64,000 nucleotides of DNA. It comes from Hyphomicrobiales bacterium. GTDB lineage: Bacteria > Pseudomonadota > Alphaproteobacteria > Rhizobiales > Rhizobiaceae. The DNA is taken from NCBI GenBank assembly GCA_900472625.1, contig UCIT01000007.1, positions 266,297 through 330,296 on the forward strand. Reading direction: 5' to 3'. Under the pieces are notes generated by a model. The model ran no database searches and was not told the origin of the DNA. It worked only from the letters and a program-made list of their open reading frames with translations. This document shows positions 24,060 to 31,151 of the stretch, in pieces (position 1 is the stretch's first letter; each line of letters starts with the position of its first letter). The position numbers and the translations under genes were made by a program.

Positions 24060-24812
24060 TGCCCTTACGTTCCTTCAACAATTGCTCGGTTAGGTTTTTA
24101 CGTTTCGGTTCAGGGTCACCGGATCCGCTCAACCTCTCGATCAGTTTCATGAACTCCTTCCGCGCTGATTTTCCTCCGTCCTTTCCGAAGGCCGCGACCG
24201 CGGTAGAAGCCGCTCCTTGAAGAATGCTGCCCTCAGCAGCGAGAACACCGTTCAGGCGATCAATCACCAGTTCGGCTTCTTCCCAGACCATTGCGATTGG
24301 ATAATCTCGGCAGTCGGGATGACCGTGGTCGAGAAGCAAGCTGATCTGGCGACGAATACCCCAGAGCCACGTGTCGAGGGTCAGCGGTTCGGCTCGCCCT
24401 TTGCCGTGATCAGGCTTGCGAGGAGAGCCATGAACTTTTTTGCACCACCTGCGCTTTCGAGCGTGAGTGCTCCGATATCGCTGATCGCATCAAGTTGGAT
24501 TCCCATCGGCAACATCGCGTAGTCGTCAAAACTATCGACATCGTCGGCCCCTAAAGCGATGACGTGGGCAGCCAACGCAGGCGCGTGTCCGAGCATTCCT
24601 GCAGCTACTTCCGTGGCTCGTTCGGAAACGTCCTCGATCGAAAAAGATTCCGGGTTTTGCTCGATATACTGCTTGAACAGACCCTCCATCGCCGGACGAT
24701 GAAGCGACAGCAACTGTGTTACGTCATTGAAAGAGAGGCCACGGACCTCGAAGGAGTTACCTTCTTCTTCCGTGACCTTGATGAGCGATTTTTTCAGGGT
24801 GAATTTTGCCAT
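24049..24812 (-). CDS. GT-type tail assembly chaperone made by -1 frameshift
   Basis: A fusion of the G frame (24812 to ~24435) with the -1 frame ending at 24049. The slippery heptamer A-AAA-AAG (plus-strand 24435-24441) is in the correct phase, in codons for A-K-K of the G frame. After the shift the reading continues V-H-G-S-P-R-K-P and stays open to the stop at 24049. Predicted product is about 254 residues. As in lambda, the minor GT product would bridge the tape measure and the tube. The T part contains WGIRRQISLLLDHGHPDCRDYPIAMVWEEAE-type sequence. No independent good start is seen for the T part. Confidence 0.8.
24381..24812 (-). CDS. G-type tail assembly chaperone
   Basis: 143 residues (KKSLIKVTEEEGNSFEVRGLSFNDVTQLLSLHRP ...), mainly helical, directly between the tail tube and tape measure genes. 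This is the major, unshifted product; the frameshift site lies 18 codons before its stop. Members of this group coat the tape measure protein and are lost from the mature tail. Confidence 0.75.
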   Translation of the reverse strand: MAKFTLKKSLIKVTEEEGNSFEVRGLSFNDVTQLLSLHRPAMEGLFKQYIEQNPESFSIEDVSERATEVAAGMLGHAPALAAHVIALGADDVDSFDDYAMLPMGIQLDAISDIGALTLESAGGAKKFMALLASLITAKGEPNR

Positions 24813-24824
24813 GTAACTGTCGCC

Positions 24825-25634
24825 TTACGCTGTGACCGCCGAGCCTTCGGCGTAGAGCGCCTCGCCGTTGGCCGGCTTGAGGACCTTCACGTTGAAGGGG
24901 ATCTGCTGCCACTCATCGCCCTTGAGCGCGTAGTCGCCGTTCGGGCTGAGCGAGACAGAAGGCAGGTAGTAGTCGATGTTCTCGCCGACGGGGTTGTAGG
25001 CGATGAAGCGCAGTGCGCCATCGACCGGCGACGAACCGGAGATGATGCGTGTGCGAACCGAAGCCGCCACCGAGTAGGTCGCCTTGATGGTCGTGTCGCC
25101 ATCAGCGACGGCACCGCCATCGAGAAACTCAATGCGACCCTTTTCGGCGTTGAGGATGTAGTCGGTGCCCGACACAAGCGTGGTCGCACCCTTCTTGAGA
25201 GCGAAGGTCGTGCCGGCCGTGCCAGGATAGATGATCTTGCGCGCGCCGGTCGGATTGTTGCTCGTCATGCCGAGCTGATAGAACATGCCGATCTCCACGC
25301 CGATGCCAGCGGGACCAACGACTTCGTCCGTGACAGTTGCCTGAGCAACCGTCAGAGCGTCAGTGCTGCCGAAGAAGAACAGCGCGACGTTTTCCGGATT
25401 GATGTTGTCCGTGATGAGGGAGCCCGATCGGGTGATCTGCAGGATGACCGACTTGTCGAGTTCTTTAATCCCGCGGTCGGAAGAGAAGTGTTCGAGGTCT
25501 TCCGATTCGAACGTGAGGTTGAACTCGGGGGTGTTGCCAAGGTAGCGCTCACCCTTCAGCAGACCCGTGGTAGGATCGCGACGAGCGAAATACAGCTCTC
25601 CACGTCCCAGGGTGTAGTTATTTTCAGCAGCCAT
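24825..25634 (-). CDS. Major tail tube protein
   Basis: 269 residues, directly upstream of the G/GT chaperones. Beta-rich, with LGRGELYFARRD, GERYLGNTPEFNLTF and KGDEWQQIPFNVKV blocks. Proteins of this kind form the hexameric tube of non-contractile tails in this phage group. A palindrome copy lies 27 bp upstream of its ATG, and the RBS AGGAGA is close to the start. It is the likely parent copy of the duplicated gene at 12016. Confidence 0.8.
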   Translation of the reverse strand: MAAENNYTLGRGELYFARRDPTTGLLKGERYLGNTPEFNLTFESEDLEHFSSDRGIKELDKSVILQITRSGSLITDNINPENVALFFFGSTDALTVAQATVTDEVVGPAGIGVEIGMFYQLGMTSNNPTGARKIIYPGTAGTTFALKKGATTLVSGTDYILNAEKGRIEFLDGGAVADGDTTIKATYSVAASVRTRIISGSSPVDGALRFIAYNPVGENIDYYLPSVSLSPNGDYALKGDEWQQIPFNVKVLKPANGEALYAEGSAVTA

Positions 25635-25660
25635 TTCCGTCGTCTCCTAAAGGTTGACTA

Positions 25661-25677
25661 TTCACCAAATAGTTGAT
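25661..25677. repeat. Dispersed operator-like palindrome, copy 6
   Basis: TTCACC-AAATA-GTTGAT, preceded by CTA. It fills the short gap between the tail completion gene and the tail tube gene, 26 bp before the tube start. Confidence 0.75.
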
Positions 25678-25684
25678 CAGCAAG

Positions 25685-26212
25685 TTAGCCGAAAGGCTTC
25701 GTCATGTCTTCACTTATTTGCAACGTGAGCATTAGATAGAAGCAGGACTTTGCTGACTCTGCGTCCGGTGGTCGGACTACGGGTGCGCCTATGCGCAAAT
25801 CGGATATACTCGGACCCATGCCGAGCAGGTTAGGACCATTGCCCATCCCAGGGCGTCCGTCCGGACGTTTCTTCTGAAGGGCAAGGTGTTGACGCACCTC
25901 GGCGACGAGGATGTAGGCATTACGGGTGACGAAGTTCTCAGGCCCGTTTTCCGCCCACCCTTGGATGAGGAAGTCCCAATCGCCAAAACTGTTGGGGTTC
26001 TGAGGCGCGGCTTTGCTTTGCTCGATCGCCATGGGCGGCTCGTTGATAGCAACCATCGGAACCGGTTCATCGTCACCGAGGAACAGCCGTCCAATTGCAA
26101 GAGCTTCACCCGAGGATAAATCGTTGATATATCCATTGGCCGGGGTGATCGCTTGGATACACGCCGCGATGTTGTCAATGACCTTGACGCGGAAGGGGAT
26201 TAGGCCTGTCAT
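25685..26212 (-). CDS. Tail terminator/completion protein (lambda U-like position)
   Basis: 175 residues (VKVIDNIAACIQAITPANGY ... DDEPVPMVAINEPP ... DFLIQGWAENGP ... AYILVAEVRQHLALQ). The pattern of a short N-terminal helix, then a beta sheet with 'F.I.GW', then a helix with 'EV...L', is common to tail terminator proteins. Position between a gpZ-like protein and the tube agrees. It caps the tail tube and joins it to the head connector. Confidence 0.65.
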   Translation of the reverse strand: MTGLIPFRVKVIDNIAACIQAITPANGYINDLSSGEALAIGRLFLGDDEPVPMVAINEPPMAIEQSKAAPQNPNSFGDWDFLIQGWAENGPENFVTRNAYILVAEVRQHLALQKKRPDGRPGMGNGPNLLGMGPSISDLRIGAPVVRPPDAESAKSCFYLMLTLQISEDMTKPFG

Positions 26213-26841
26213 AATTTGAGGTCCATCAGTCTGAGGAATTCTTTTTCCATGTAGGACTCGATCTCAGGTGTGACGTCTTCTGCCACGCCGCGCTTCGTGC
26301 GCACCGAATAGAAGACTTGGTCGACCGATGGGCCGTACAAGAGCCAGAGGTTTTTCCCGAGCGAGACCGGCTTGTAACCGGGTGGCGGTCGTCCATTCTT
26401 GGTCCGGATGGCCAAGCCTAGATTGCTCTTGGTGTCGATCGATGCGCTACCAGAGCGAAGTTTGAACAGGAATGCACCCGGCAGCCGACGCACGGAGCCA
26501 GGCTTCACCTCTACTCGGACGCCAGCTTTTCTCGCGCCCCCGACCGACACGCTGCCATTAACGAAGCGAGCGAGCGAGGTGGGACGCTGCCGCCCTGTTA
26601 TCACGCCCTCTAGACTCGAGTTCGTCGCAAAACGCGTGATCTGCAGTCTGCCCTTTTGACCGCTCAAATAGGTTGCGGGAAAATTCACCTGTCGACGAAT
26701 GCCGCGAGCAGATGCAGCTTGAGCCCGTCGAGTTGCGGAATTGACCGTCATCCGTGCAGCGGTAATGATCTCCTTCGGAATGTCGTCGAGCGAAGACAGC
26801 GCCGACAGACCTTCGATGGCAATAGCGAACTGCTCAGCCAT
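26209..26841 (-). CDS. Minor tail protein Z-like
   Basis: 210 residues from ATG 26841 (MAEQFAIAIEGL), overlapping the previous stop; the longer upstream frame has no ribosome site. The helical N-terminus (IPKEIITAARMTVNSATRRAQAASARGIRRQVNFPATYLSG) and the following segment rich in Arg and Gly match the gpZ family of lambda-type phages, which act in tail-to-head connection. The start overlaps the end of the previous gene by 8 bp. Confidence 0.75.
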   Translation of the reverse strand: MAEQFAIAIEGLSALSSLDDIPKEIITAARMTVNSATRRAQAASARGIRRQVNFPATYLSGQKGRLQITRFATNSSLEGVITGRQRPTSLARFVNGSVSVGGARKAGVRVEVKPGSVRRLPGAFLFKLRSGSASIDTKSNLGLAIRTKNGRPPPGYKPVSLGKNLWLLYGPSVDQVFYSVRTKRGVAEDVTPEIESYMEKEFLRLMDLKL

Positions 26842-27262
26842 CCGTGGTCTCCGGTTCATCCGGCTCGGCGGGTTCAAGGTCATCCCCCGGTACTGGGAGA
26901 CCTGCAGCCTCGTTGGCCGACATAACAGTGACGAAGAAGGTGATGCTGATATCGTCGGGAGCGTCCGCATTATCGAGGCGATATGCCTCGCCGGGCTCGA
27001 CCGACACGACAGCGCCGCGCTTTAAGACGATCGACTTGGAAGCCATCTCATCGCGCATGAAAAGCAATTTGGGTTTGGACTCACGACGAACGGCAAGTCC
27101 GTTCTCGGAATCCTTGAGACCAAGGGCGTCGTTTTTTGTATGGACGCGCACGGTGATCTCCACTGGCTGTTCACCAGGGGCAGAAATAAAGAGAGCCGGG
27201 ATCTTTGCACGTTCATGCAGATCCCGGCGCGCTTTGCGCTTTGTGTCGCGCAGATTACCCAT
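26834..27262 (-). CDS. Head-tail joining protein (lambda FII-like position)
   Basis: 142 residues. An N-terminal charged helix (NLRDTKRKARRDLHERAKIPALFI) is followed by a beta-rich part (VEITVRVHTKNDALG ... VSVEPGEAYRLDNADAPDDISITFFVTVMS) and an acidic tail. Position between capsid and gpZ-like genes and the sequence layout fit head completion/stopper proteins. It is coupled to the gene upstream by a single shared base. Confidence 0.6.
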   Translation of the reverse strand: MGNLRDTKRKARRDLHERAKIPALFISAPGEQPVEITVRVHTKNDALGLKDSENGLAVRRESKPKLLFMRDEMASKSIVLKRGAVVSVEPGEAYRLDNADAPDDISITFFVTVMSANEAAGLPVPGDDLEPAEPDEPETTDG

Positions 27263-27582
27263 CAGGCAGTCTTACCTTTCGGAGCAGCCTTGGGATCGCC
27301 GCTGACACTCGTGGTGCCGGTCAGCGAAGGTCCTTCGTCAGTCTCGCCGAGAACCGAGTCGGAGGGAGCCGGCGCGAGGAATGCCGTGCCGTCTTCCTTC
27401 GCGGCCGCTTCCTTGGCAGCGGCGATTTCTTCGTTGGTTGCCTGGCGGGCAGAACGCAGAGCGTCGAACTGCTTTGCCTGATCGACGGTAGCGTCGAACA
27501 CTTTGCCCTTCGACACGATGGTCTCCGGAGCGTCCTTGGTGGCGGGAAGAATGATGTTGGTCAGGGCAAACAATTTTGCCAT
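27262..27582 (-). CDS. Small head-region protein with acidic low-complexity tail
   Basis: 106 residues. The first ~55 (LFALTNIILPATKDAPETIVSKGKVFDATVDQAKQFDALRSARQAT) form a small domain of the type 'G..f....d.a..L...g..r..t..E'. The same layout appears in the next gene at 27625 and in a gene of element 2 at 57648. The C-terminal half is Ala/Glu/Lys-rich. lambda FI lies at this position, but homology is not demonstrable by eye. Probably an assembly accessory. Confidence 0.6.
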   Translation of the reverse strand: MAKLFALTNIILPATKDAPETIVSKGKVFDATVDQAKQFDALRSARQATNEEIAAAKEAAAKEDGTAFLAPAPSDSVLGETDEGPSLTGTTSVSGDPKAAPKGKTA

Positions 27583-27624
27583 CGTGATGATCTCCTGTTG
27601 CGGATAGAGGCGGCAGTTTGGGGC

Positions 27625-28125
27625 TTAGAGCCCCAGACCGTCGTCTCCCGACTTATTGTCGCCCGTGCTGGCGTCGCCATCGCCGGCATCGCCCGAGCCG
27701 TTTTCATCCTTGTTCTCCGAGGATGTATCGTTGCCGGATGCAGCGGCTTCCGGCTCCTTCGCAGCCTTGCCCTTCGGAGCGGCTTTCGCATTCGCCTTTT
27801 CAGCGGCAGCGAGCTTCTTCTTCACCTCGGCAAGTTCAGCAGCGAGATCGTCTTTCTCCTTCTCAGCGGCGGCGAGCTTTTCATTCGCTTCCGCTGTGGC
27901 TGCTTCGGCCGTGTCCAGGCGCGCGCTCGATACATCGACGGCACCCTTCTTCGAGCGACCTTTCGCGAGAGCGATCTCGTCGTCAGTCGATTCGCGAACC
28001 GAGCCGTTTTCGAGGAGACGTTCGAGCTCATCACCTTCGAAATGAAAAAGCTGACCTGCGTTGACCACGCTTGGCTCGGACTTCCGGCCGCGGTGGATGG
28101 TGTGGATTGCGGTATACGCTTTCAT
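27625..28125 (-). CDS. Head-region protein with short fold and long coiled-coil/acidic tail
   Basis: 166 residues. Residues 1-55 (YTAIHTIHRGRKSEPSVVNAGQLFHFEGDELERLLENGSVR) share the layout of the genes at 27262 and 57648. Residues ~65-115 are a heptad-rich coiled coil (AEANEKLAAAEKEKDDLAAELAEVKKKLA), and the end is a low-complexity Gly/Asp/Ser tail. It resembles lambda FI in position and acidity. A palindrome copy lies 22 bp upstream of the start. Confidence 0.6.
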   Translation of the reverse strand: MKAYTAIHTIHRGRKSEPSVVNAGQLFHFEGDELERLLENGSVRESTDDEIALAKGRSKKGAVDVSSARLDTAEAATAEANEKLAAAEKEKDDLAAELAEVKKKLAAAEKANAKAAPKGKAAKEPEAAASGNDTSSENKDENGSGDAGDGDASTGDNKSGDDGLGL

Positions 28126-28147
28126 CGAAGCGTCCTTTCAACGTTTA

Positions 28148-28164
28148 TTCAACAAAAGGGTGAA
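28148..28164. repeat. Dispersed operator-like palindrome, copy 7
   Basis: TTCAAC-AAAAG-GGTGAA, flanked by TTTA and TACC. It lies between the major capsid gene and the gene at 27625, 22 bp before that start. Confidence 0.75.
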
Positions 28165-28199
28165 TACCCTGGCAGCCTTTCAGATTGCCAGGGTACGGG

Positions 28200-29291
28200 T
28201 TACGCCAGAACGCGAGCCTTGAAGGTGCGGTTCGGATAAAGCGGGATCGGCAGCGGTGCCGACTGGTTCATGAGGAACGTGGCACCAGGATCCTTCTCGC
28301 GCCACATCTTGGGGAAGATGTCGACGGCAGAGAGGCCAGCAGCAATCGCTTCGTCATCCATGATAGCGCCGTGAGCAACTACACCGCTGGCGCCAGGGGC
28401 GGTCAGCAGAATGTCACGCGGATCCATCAGGTCGACGAGCGTCCCGTTGTCGTTCTCGACATAGTCTCGATACATGTAGACATCGAGATTGTTGTCGAGC
28501 TTGCCGATCCAAGTGCGCGGCTGGACAAGGCCGGCAGTGCGCAGAACGCCACGCTCCATCTGGACGCTGTCGCCACCGCGATAGCGGGTGTCCAGCATGT
28601 CCTTGACCTGGTTGTTGTTGCGGAACTTGGTTGCCACCGAGGCACCGATCGTCAGCTCGGTTGCCGAGCCGCCGAATTCCGACATGACCATGGTGTTCAT
28701 GTAGCCTTCGATGTCGTCCAGGATCGGAGTCGTCGGGTCATCCCAATAATCGTCGGTCTTGACGACGGTATGGGCGGTCGATCGACCAAAGTCGAGCAAG
28801 ACGGACGGCGCCGCTGCACCCTGATCGCGCTCGTAATCGATCTGCACCTTCGCATCGAGTACGGCACGAGCAGCCATCCAGATCTTGCGCATGCGAATTG
28901 CACGAAGCTGGAAGTTCACGACTTCGACGATTCGGCGGTTGTAACGCTGAGCGAGCGTCGGACGCTGACCGCCGTTCTGAAGCACCTCGCTCGGAAGGAC
29001 GTTGGTTGCGTCTTCGGCGCGAACAGCATCCTTCGGCTTGATGTAAGGCGGGCGGATGTCGGAGATCTTTTCAGCGCGACGCTTGAAGATCGGCTTGCCC
29101 TGCTCGGTGGGCAGAACGAACGGCGCCAGGACGCGGAATTCCTGAGGCAGTTTCGAAAAACGAATGATGCCGTCGTCAGAGTAGTAGGTTCCCTGAAAGA
29201 AGGTATCGAGGAAATACGAAGGCTCGGCGTCGAGACGATCGTCACGGAGAAGCTGGTAAAGCTCGCCGGAATTCCAGAGTTCAAGTGCCAT
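28200..29291 (-). CDS. Major capsid protein (lambda E family)
   Basis: 363 residues. Typical family features are the N-terminus ELWNSGELYQLLR, FFQGTYYSDDGIIRFSKLP, the loop IRPPYIKPKDAV, and a C-terminal P.P..PNRTFKARVLA. It builds the T=7 procapsid shell. It follows the decoration protein gene, as in lambda (B-C-D-E order). There is no delta domain, in agreement with the separate scaffold encoded inside the protease gene. Confidence 0.85.
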   Translation of the reverse strand: MALELWNSGELYQLLRDDRLDAEPSYFLDTFFQGTYYSDDGIIRFSKLPQEFRVLAPFVLPTEQGKPIFKRRAEKISDIRPPYIKPKDAVRAEDATNVLPSEVLQNGGQRPTLAQRYNRRIVEVVNFQLRAIRMRKIWMAARAVLDAKVQIDYERDQGAAAPSVLLDFGRSTAHTVVKTDDYWDDPTTPILDDIEGYMNTMVMSEFGGSATELTIGASVATKFRNNNQVKDMLDTRYRGGDSVQMERGVLRTAGLVQPRTWIGKLDNNLDVYMYRDYVENDNGTLVDLMDPRDILLTAPGASGVVAHGAIMDDEAIAAGLSAVDIFPKMWREKDPGATFLMNQSAPLPIPLYPNRTFKARVLA

Positions 29292-29344
29292 TGCAATTTG
29301 CCTTTCTTAAAGCGATGGGCCTGCGAGCTCTTCAGGCTGCGCGA

Positions 29345-29782
29345 TTACGGGAGAAGAACCGTGCCGGTTTTCGGACGACGCATGATGATCTGCGACGGCG
29401 AAGGGGCACCACGGAAGGCTTCAAGCTTCTTCTCGTCGGTGTTGTAGGTCGCGTCCCAGTTCAGCAGATCGGGGTTATAGACGCCCGTCCGACGGATCGG
29501 ATAAGCCTTCAGAGTGGCCGAAGCGTCGGTAACGATGTCAATCAGGCAGAAGCCGATCGCAGCCGTGGTACCGAGAACCGCCTTGATGATGTTACCCGAG
29601 CCATCGAGACCGACTGGCGTGCGAGCCGGAATGTTCTGGCTGGCTGCAACGGTCATGTCTTCACCGCTCTGGGGCGGGAAGTCGCCGGTAACCAGGCCTT
29701 CCGGAACGAGAGCGATAACATCCGAGGACTGGCTCGGAACGCCGACCTTATCGGCGTAGTTCGGAGGAGTGATAGTTGCCAT
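29345..29782 (-). CDS. Head decoration protein (lambda D family)
   Basis: 145 residues. A central VTGDFPPQSGEDMTVAASQNIPARTPVGLDGSG segment precedes ATAAIGFCLIDIVTDASA and a late 'PIRRTGVYNPDLLNWDATY', the pattern of gpD-type trimeric decoration proteins that stabilise the expanded head. It sits between protease/scaffold and capsid genes, the lambda order. A palindrome overlaps its leader so closely (12 bp from the ATG) that bound protein or RNA folding could affect translation. Confidence 0.8.
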   Translation of the reverse strand: MATITPPNYADKVGVPSQSSDVIALVPEGLVTGDFPPQSGEDMTVAASQNIPARTPVGLDGSGNIIKAVLGTTAAIGFCLIDIVTDASATLKAYPIRRTGVYNPDLLNWDATYNTDEKKLEAFRGAPSPSQIIMRRPKTGTVLLP

Positions 29783-29794
29783 CTGGTGGAACCT

Positions 29795-29811
29795 TCAATT
29801 GTTTGTTGAAT
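29795..29811. repeat. Dispersed operator-like palindrome, copy 8
   Basis: TTCAAT-TGTTT-GTTGAA, a nearly perfect palindrome, followed by TAG. It lies 12 bp upstream of the decoration protein start. A GGTTGAA half-site follows at 29817-29822. Confidence 0.75.
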
Positions 29812-29830
29812 AGAGGGTTGAAAGCCGCGA

Positions 29831-30262
29831 TTACGCGGCCTTCGCCTTGGGCTTATATCCGGCGTCGAGCATTGCCTGCTCTGCCTTCGACAACGTGGAC
29901 TTGTCACCGCCAGCGGGCGCACCTGCGTTAGGCTGTTCGGTATTGTCCATGGTCGACTGGAAGTCTGCCGCGGCACCATCCTTGCCCTTGGGGGCGTTAG
30001 GATCAACGACCGGTGCAGCCGCCTTTTCCTCAGGCATGTCGCCGAGCATGCCGATGACGGTTTCGGCATCGAGCGAAGCGAACTTCTCGCCGGTCGCAAG
30101 CTTAAGAGCCATGATCGGGCGCTTCTTGCCTTCGTCGGACGCCACGATCGCAGCAATGCGCTGGCGTTCGGCGGTCGCGCCGGTCTTGGTGCCCTGTGCA
30201 ACACCTTCGGCCGTTGCATTCTCGACGGCCAGTGCAGCCGCCTTTTTCTCTTCTTCAGTCAT
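29831..30262 (-). CDS. Nested scaffold protein (lambda Nu3-like), in frame within the protease gene
   Basis: An internal ATG at 30262 (MTEEEKKAAAL) is preceded by GAGGATGAG, a good ribosome site about 9 bases away. It falls exactly at the junction between the peptidase and the helical C-terminal part. The 143-residue product would be charged, helical and free of the peptidase, as for lambda Nu3. The internal start is inferred from sequence only. Confidence 0.65.
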   Translation of the reverse strand: MTEEEKKAAALAVENATAEGVAQGTKTGATAERQRIAAIVASDEGKKRPIMALKLATGEKFASLDAETVIGMLGDMPEEKAAAPVVDPNAPKGKDGAAADFQSTMDNTEQPNAGAPAGGDKSTLSKAEQAMLDAGYKPKAKAA

Positions 30263-31150
30263 TGTCTCATCCTCATCGTTGAGAGAAAGGTCAGCCGCAA
30301 AAGCGGCAATTGCGTCGTCGAGCGCACCGATATCGTCGGCGAGCCCGTTCGACGTGGCTTCTTCGGCGGTGAAGGTCAGGGCTTCGGTGTCCCGAACTGC
30401 CTTGGCATCCATCCCCCTATTCCGCGCCACGGTGGACACGAAAATTTCTCCGAGGCTGTCAATGCGAGCCTGGATCCGTTCTTTGACTTCAGGCGGCAAA
30501 GCTTCGTAGGCGTTCCCATCGACCTTGTGCTTGCCGAAATGGATAAAGGTGACCTTCACCCCTTCGTTCGCCATAGCCTCGCTAACATCGATGTGCATGG
30601 TGACAACACCGATCGATCCGACACCGCCAGTGCGCGAAACCGTGACATAGCCAGGGTCGGTCGCGGAGATTATCGAGTAGCATGCCGAATAGGCACTCTC
30701 AGCAGCATAGCCACGCATCGGCTTTTGGCCGCGCGCGTTGTAGATCTTGTCCACGAGCTCGAAGTTGCCAGCGACATGACCACCGGGGGAATCGCAAATG
30801 AAAGCAATCCCCTTCACCTCCGGATCGGCGAGACCACGCTCAAGAGCCTTGGTGATATAAACGTATCCAGTGGCGTAATTGCCAAAGGCATATCCCAGGC
30901 CATGGATCAGAACACCTTTCACCGGAATGAGCAGGATTCCGTTCTTCACCATGTAAGGACGATACGCAGCCATCCAACTGTCGGACGCCGGCCAGAAATC
31001 ATCGGCCATTACAACGTTATCGTTCGAGGCCTCGATCCGGCTGAGTGTGTTCTGAGCCTCATGGATAAACGCCTCGAACTGCTTGTGCATGCCGGGATGC
31101 ACGAGAGCCGGCTGATCATGGAAGGTTGCGAGGAGTGCGTTAATCTTCAT
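29831..31150 (-). CDS. Prohead protease of the S49 (SppA-like) family with C-terminal scaffold region
   Basis: 439 residues from ATG 31150. Residues ~60-290 are the S49 peptidase, with the Ser nucleophile in FICDSPGGHVAG and a following VGSIGVVTMHIDVSEAM region. Residues ~297-439 are helical and Ala-rich (EEEKKAAALAVENATAEG ...) and would be the scaffold, as in lambda C, whose 3' part encodes Nu3 in the same frame. It cleaves scaffold and portal in the procapsid. The start is four bases after the portal stop; a CTTGAT-type sequence precedes it. Confidence 0.85.
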   Translation of the reverse strand: MKINALLATFHDQPALVHPGMHKQFEAFIHEAQNTLSRIEASNDNVVMADDFWPASDSWMAAYRPYMVKNGILLIPVKGVLIHGLGYAFGNYATGYVYITKALERGLADPEVKGIAFICDSPGGHVAGNFELVDKIYNARGQKPMRGYAAESAYSACYSIISATDPGYVTVSRTGGVGSIGVVTMHIDVSEAMANEGVKVTFIHFGKHKVDGNAYEALPPEVKERIQARIDSLGEIFVSTVARNRGMDAKAVRDTEALTFTAEEATSNGLADDIGALDDAIAAFAADLSLNDEDETMTEEEKKAAALAVENATAEGVAQGTKTGATAERQRIAAIVASDEGKKRPIMALKLATGEKFASLDAETVIGMLGDMPEEKAAAPVVDPNAPKGKDGAAADFQSTMDNTEQPNAGAPAGGDKSTLSKAEQAMLDAGYKPKAKAA

Positions 31151-31151
31151 A

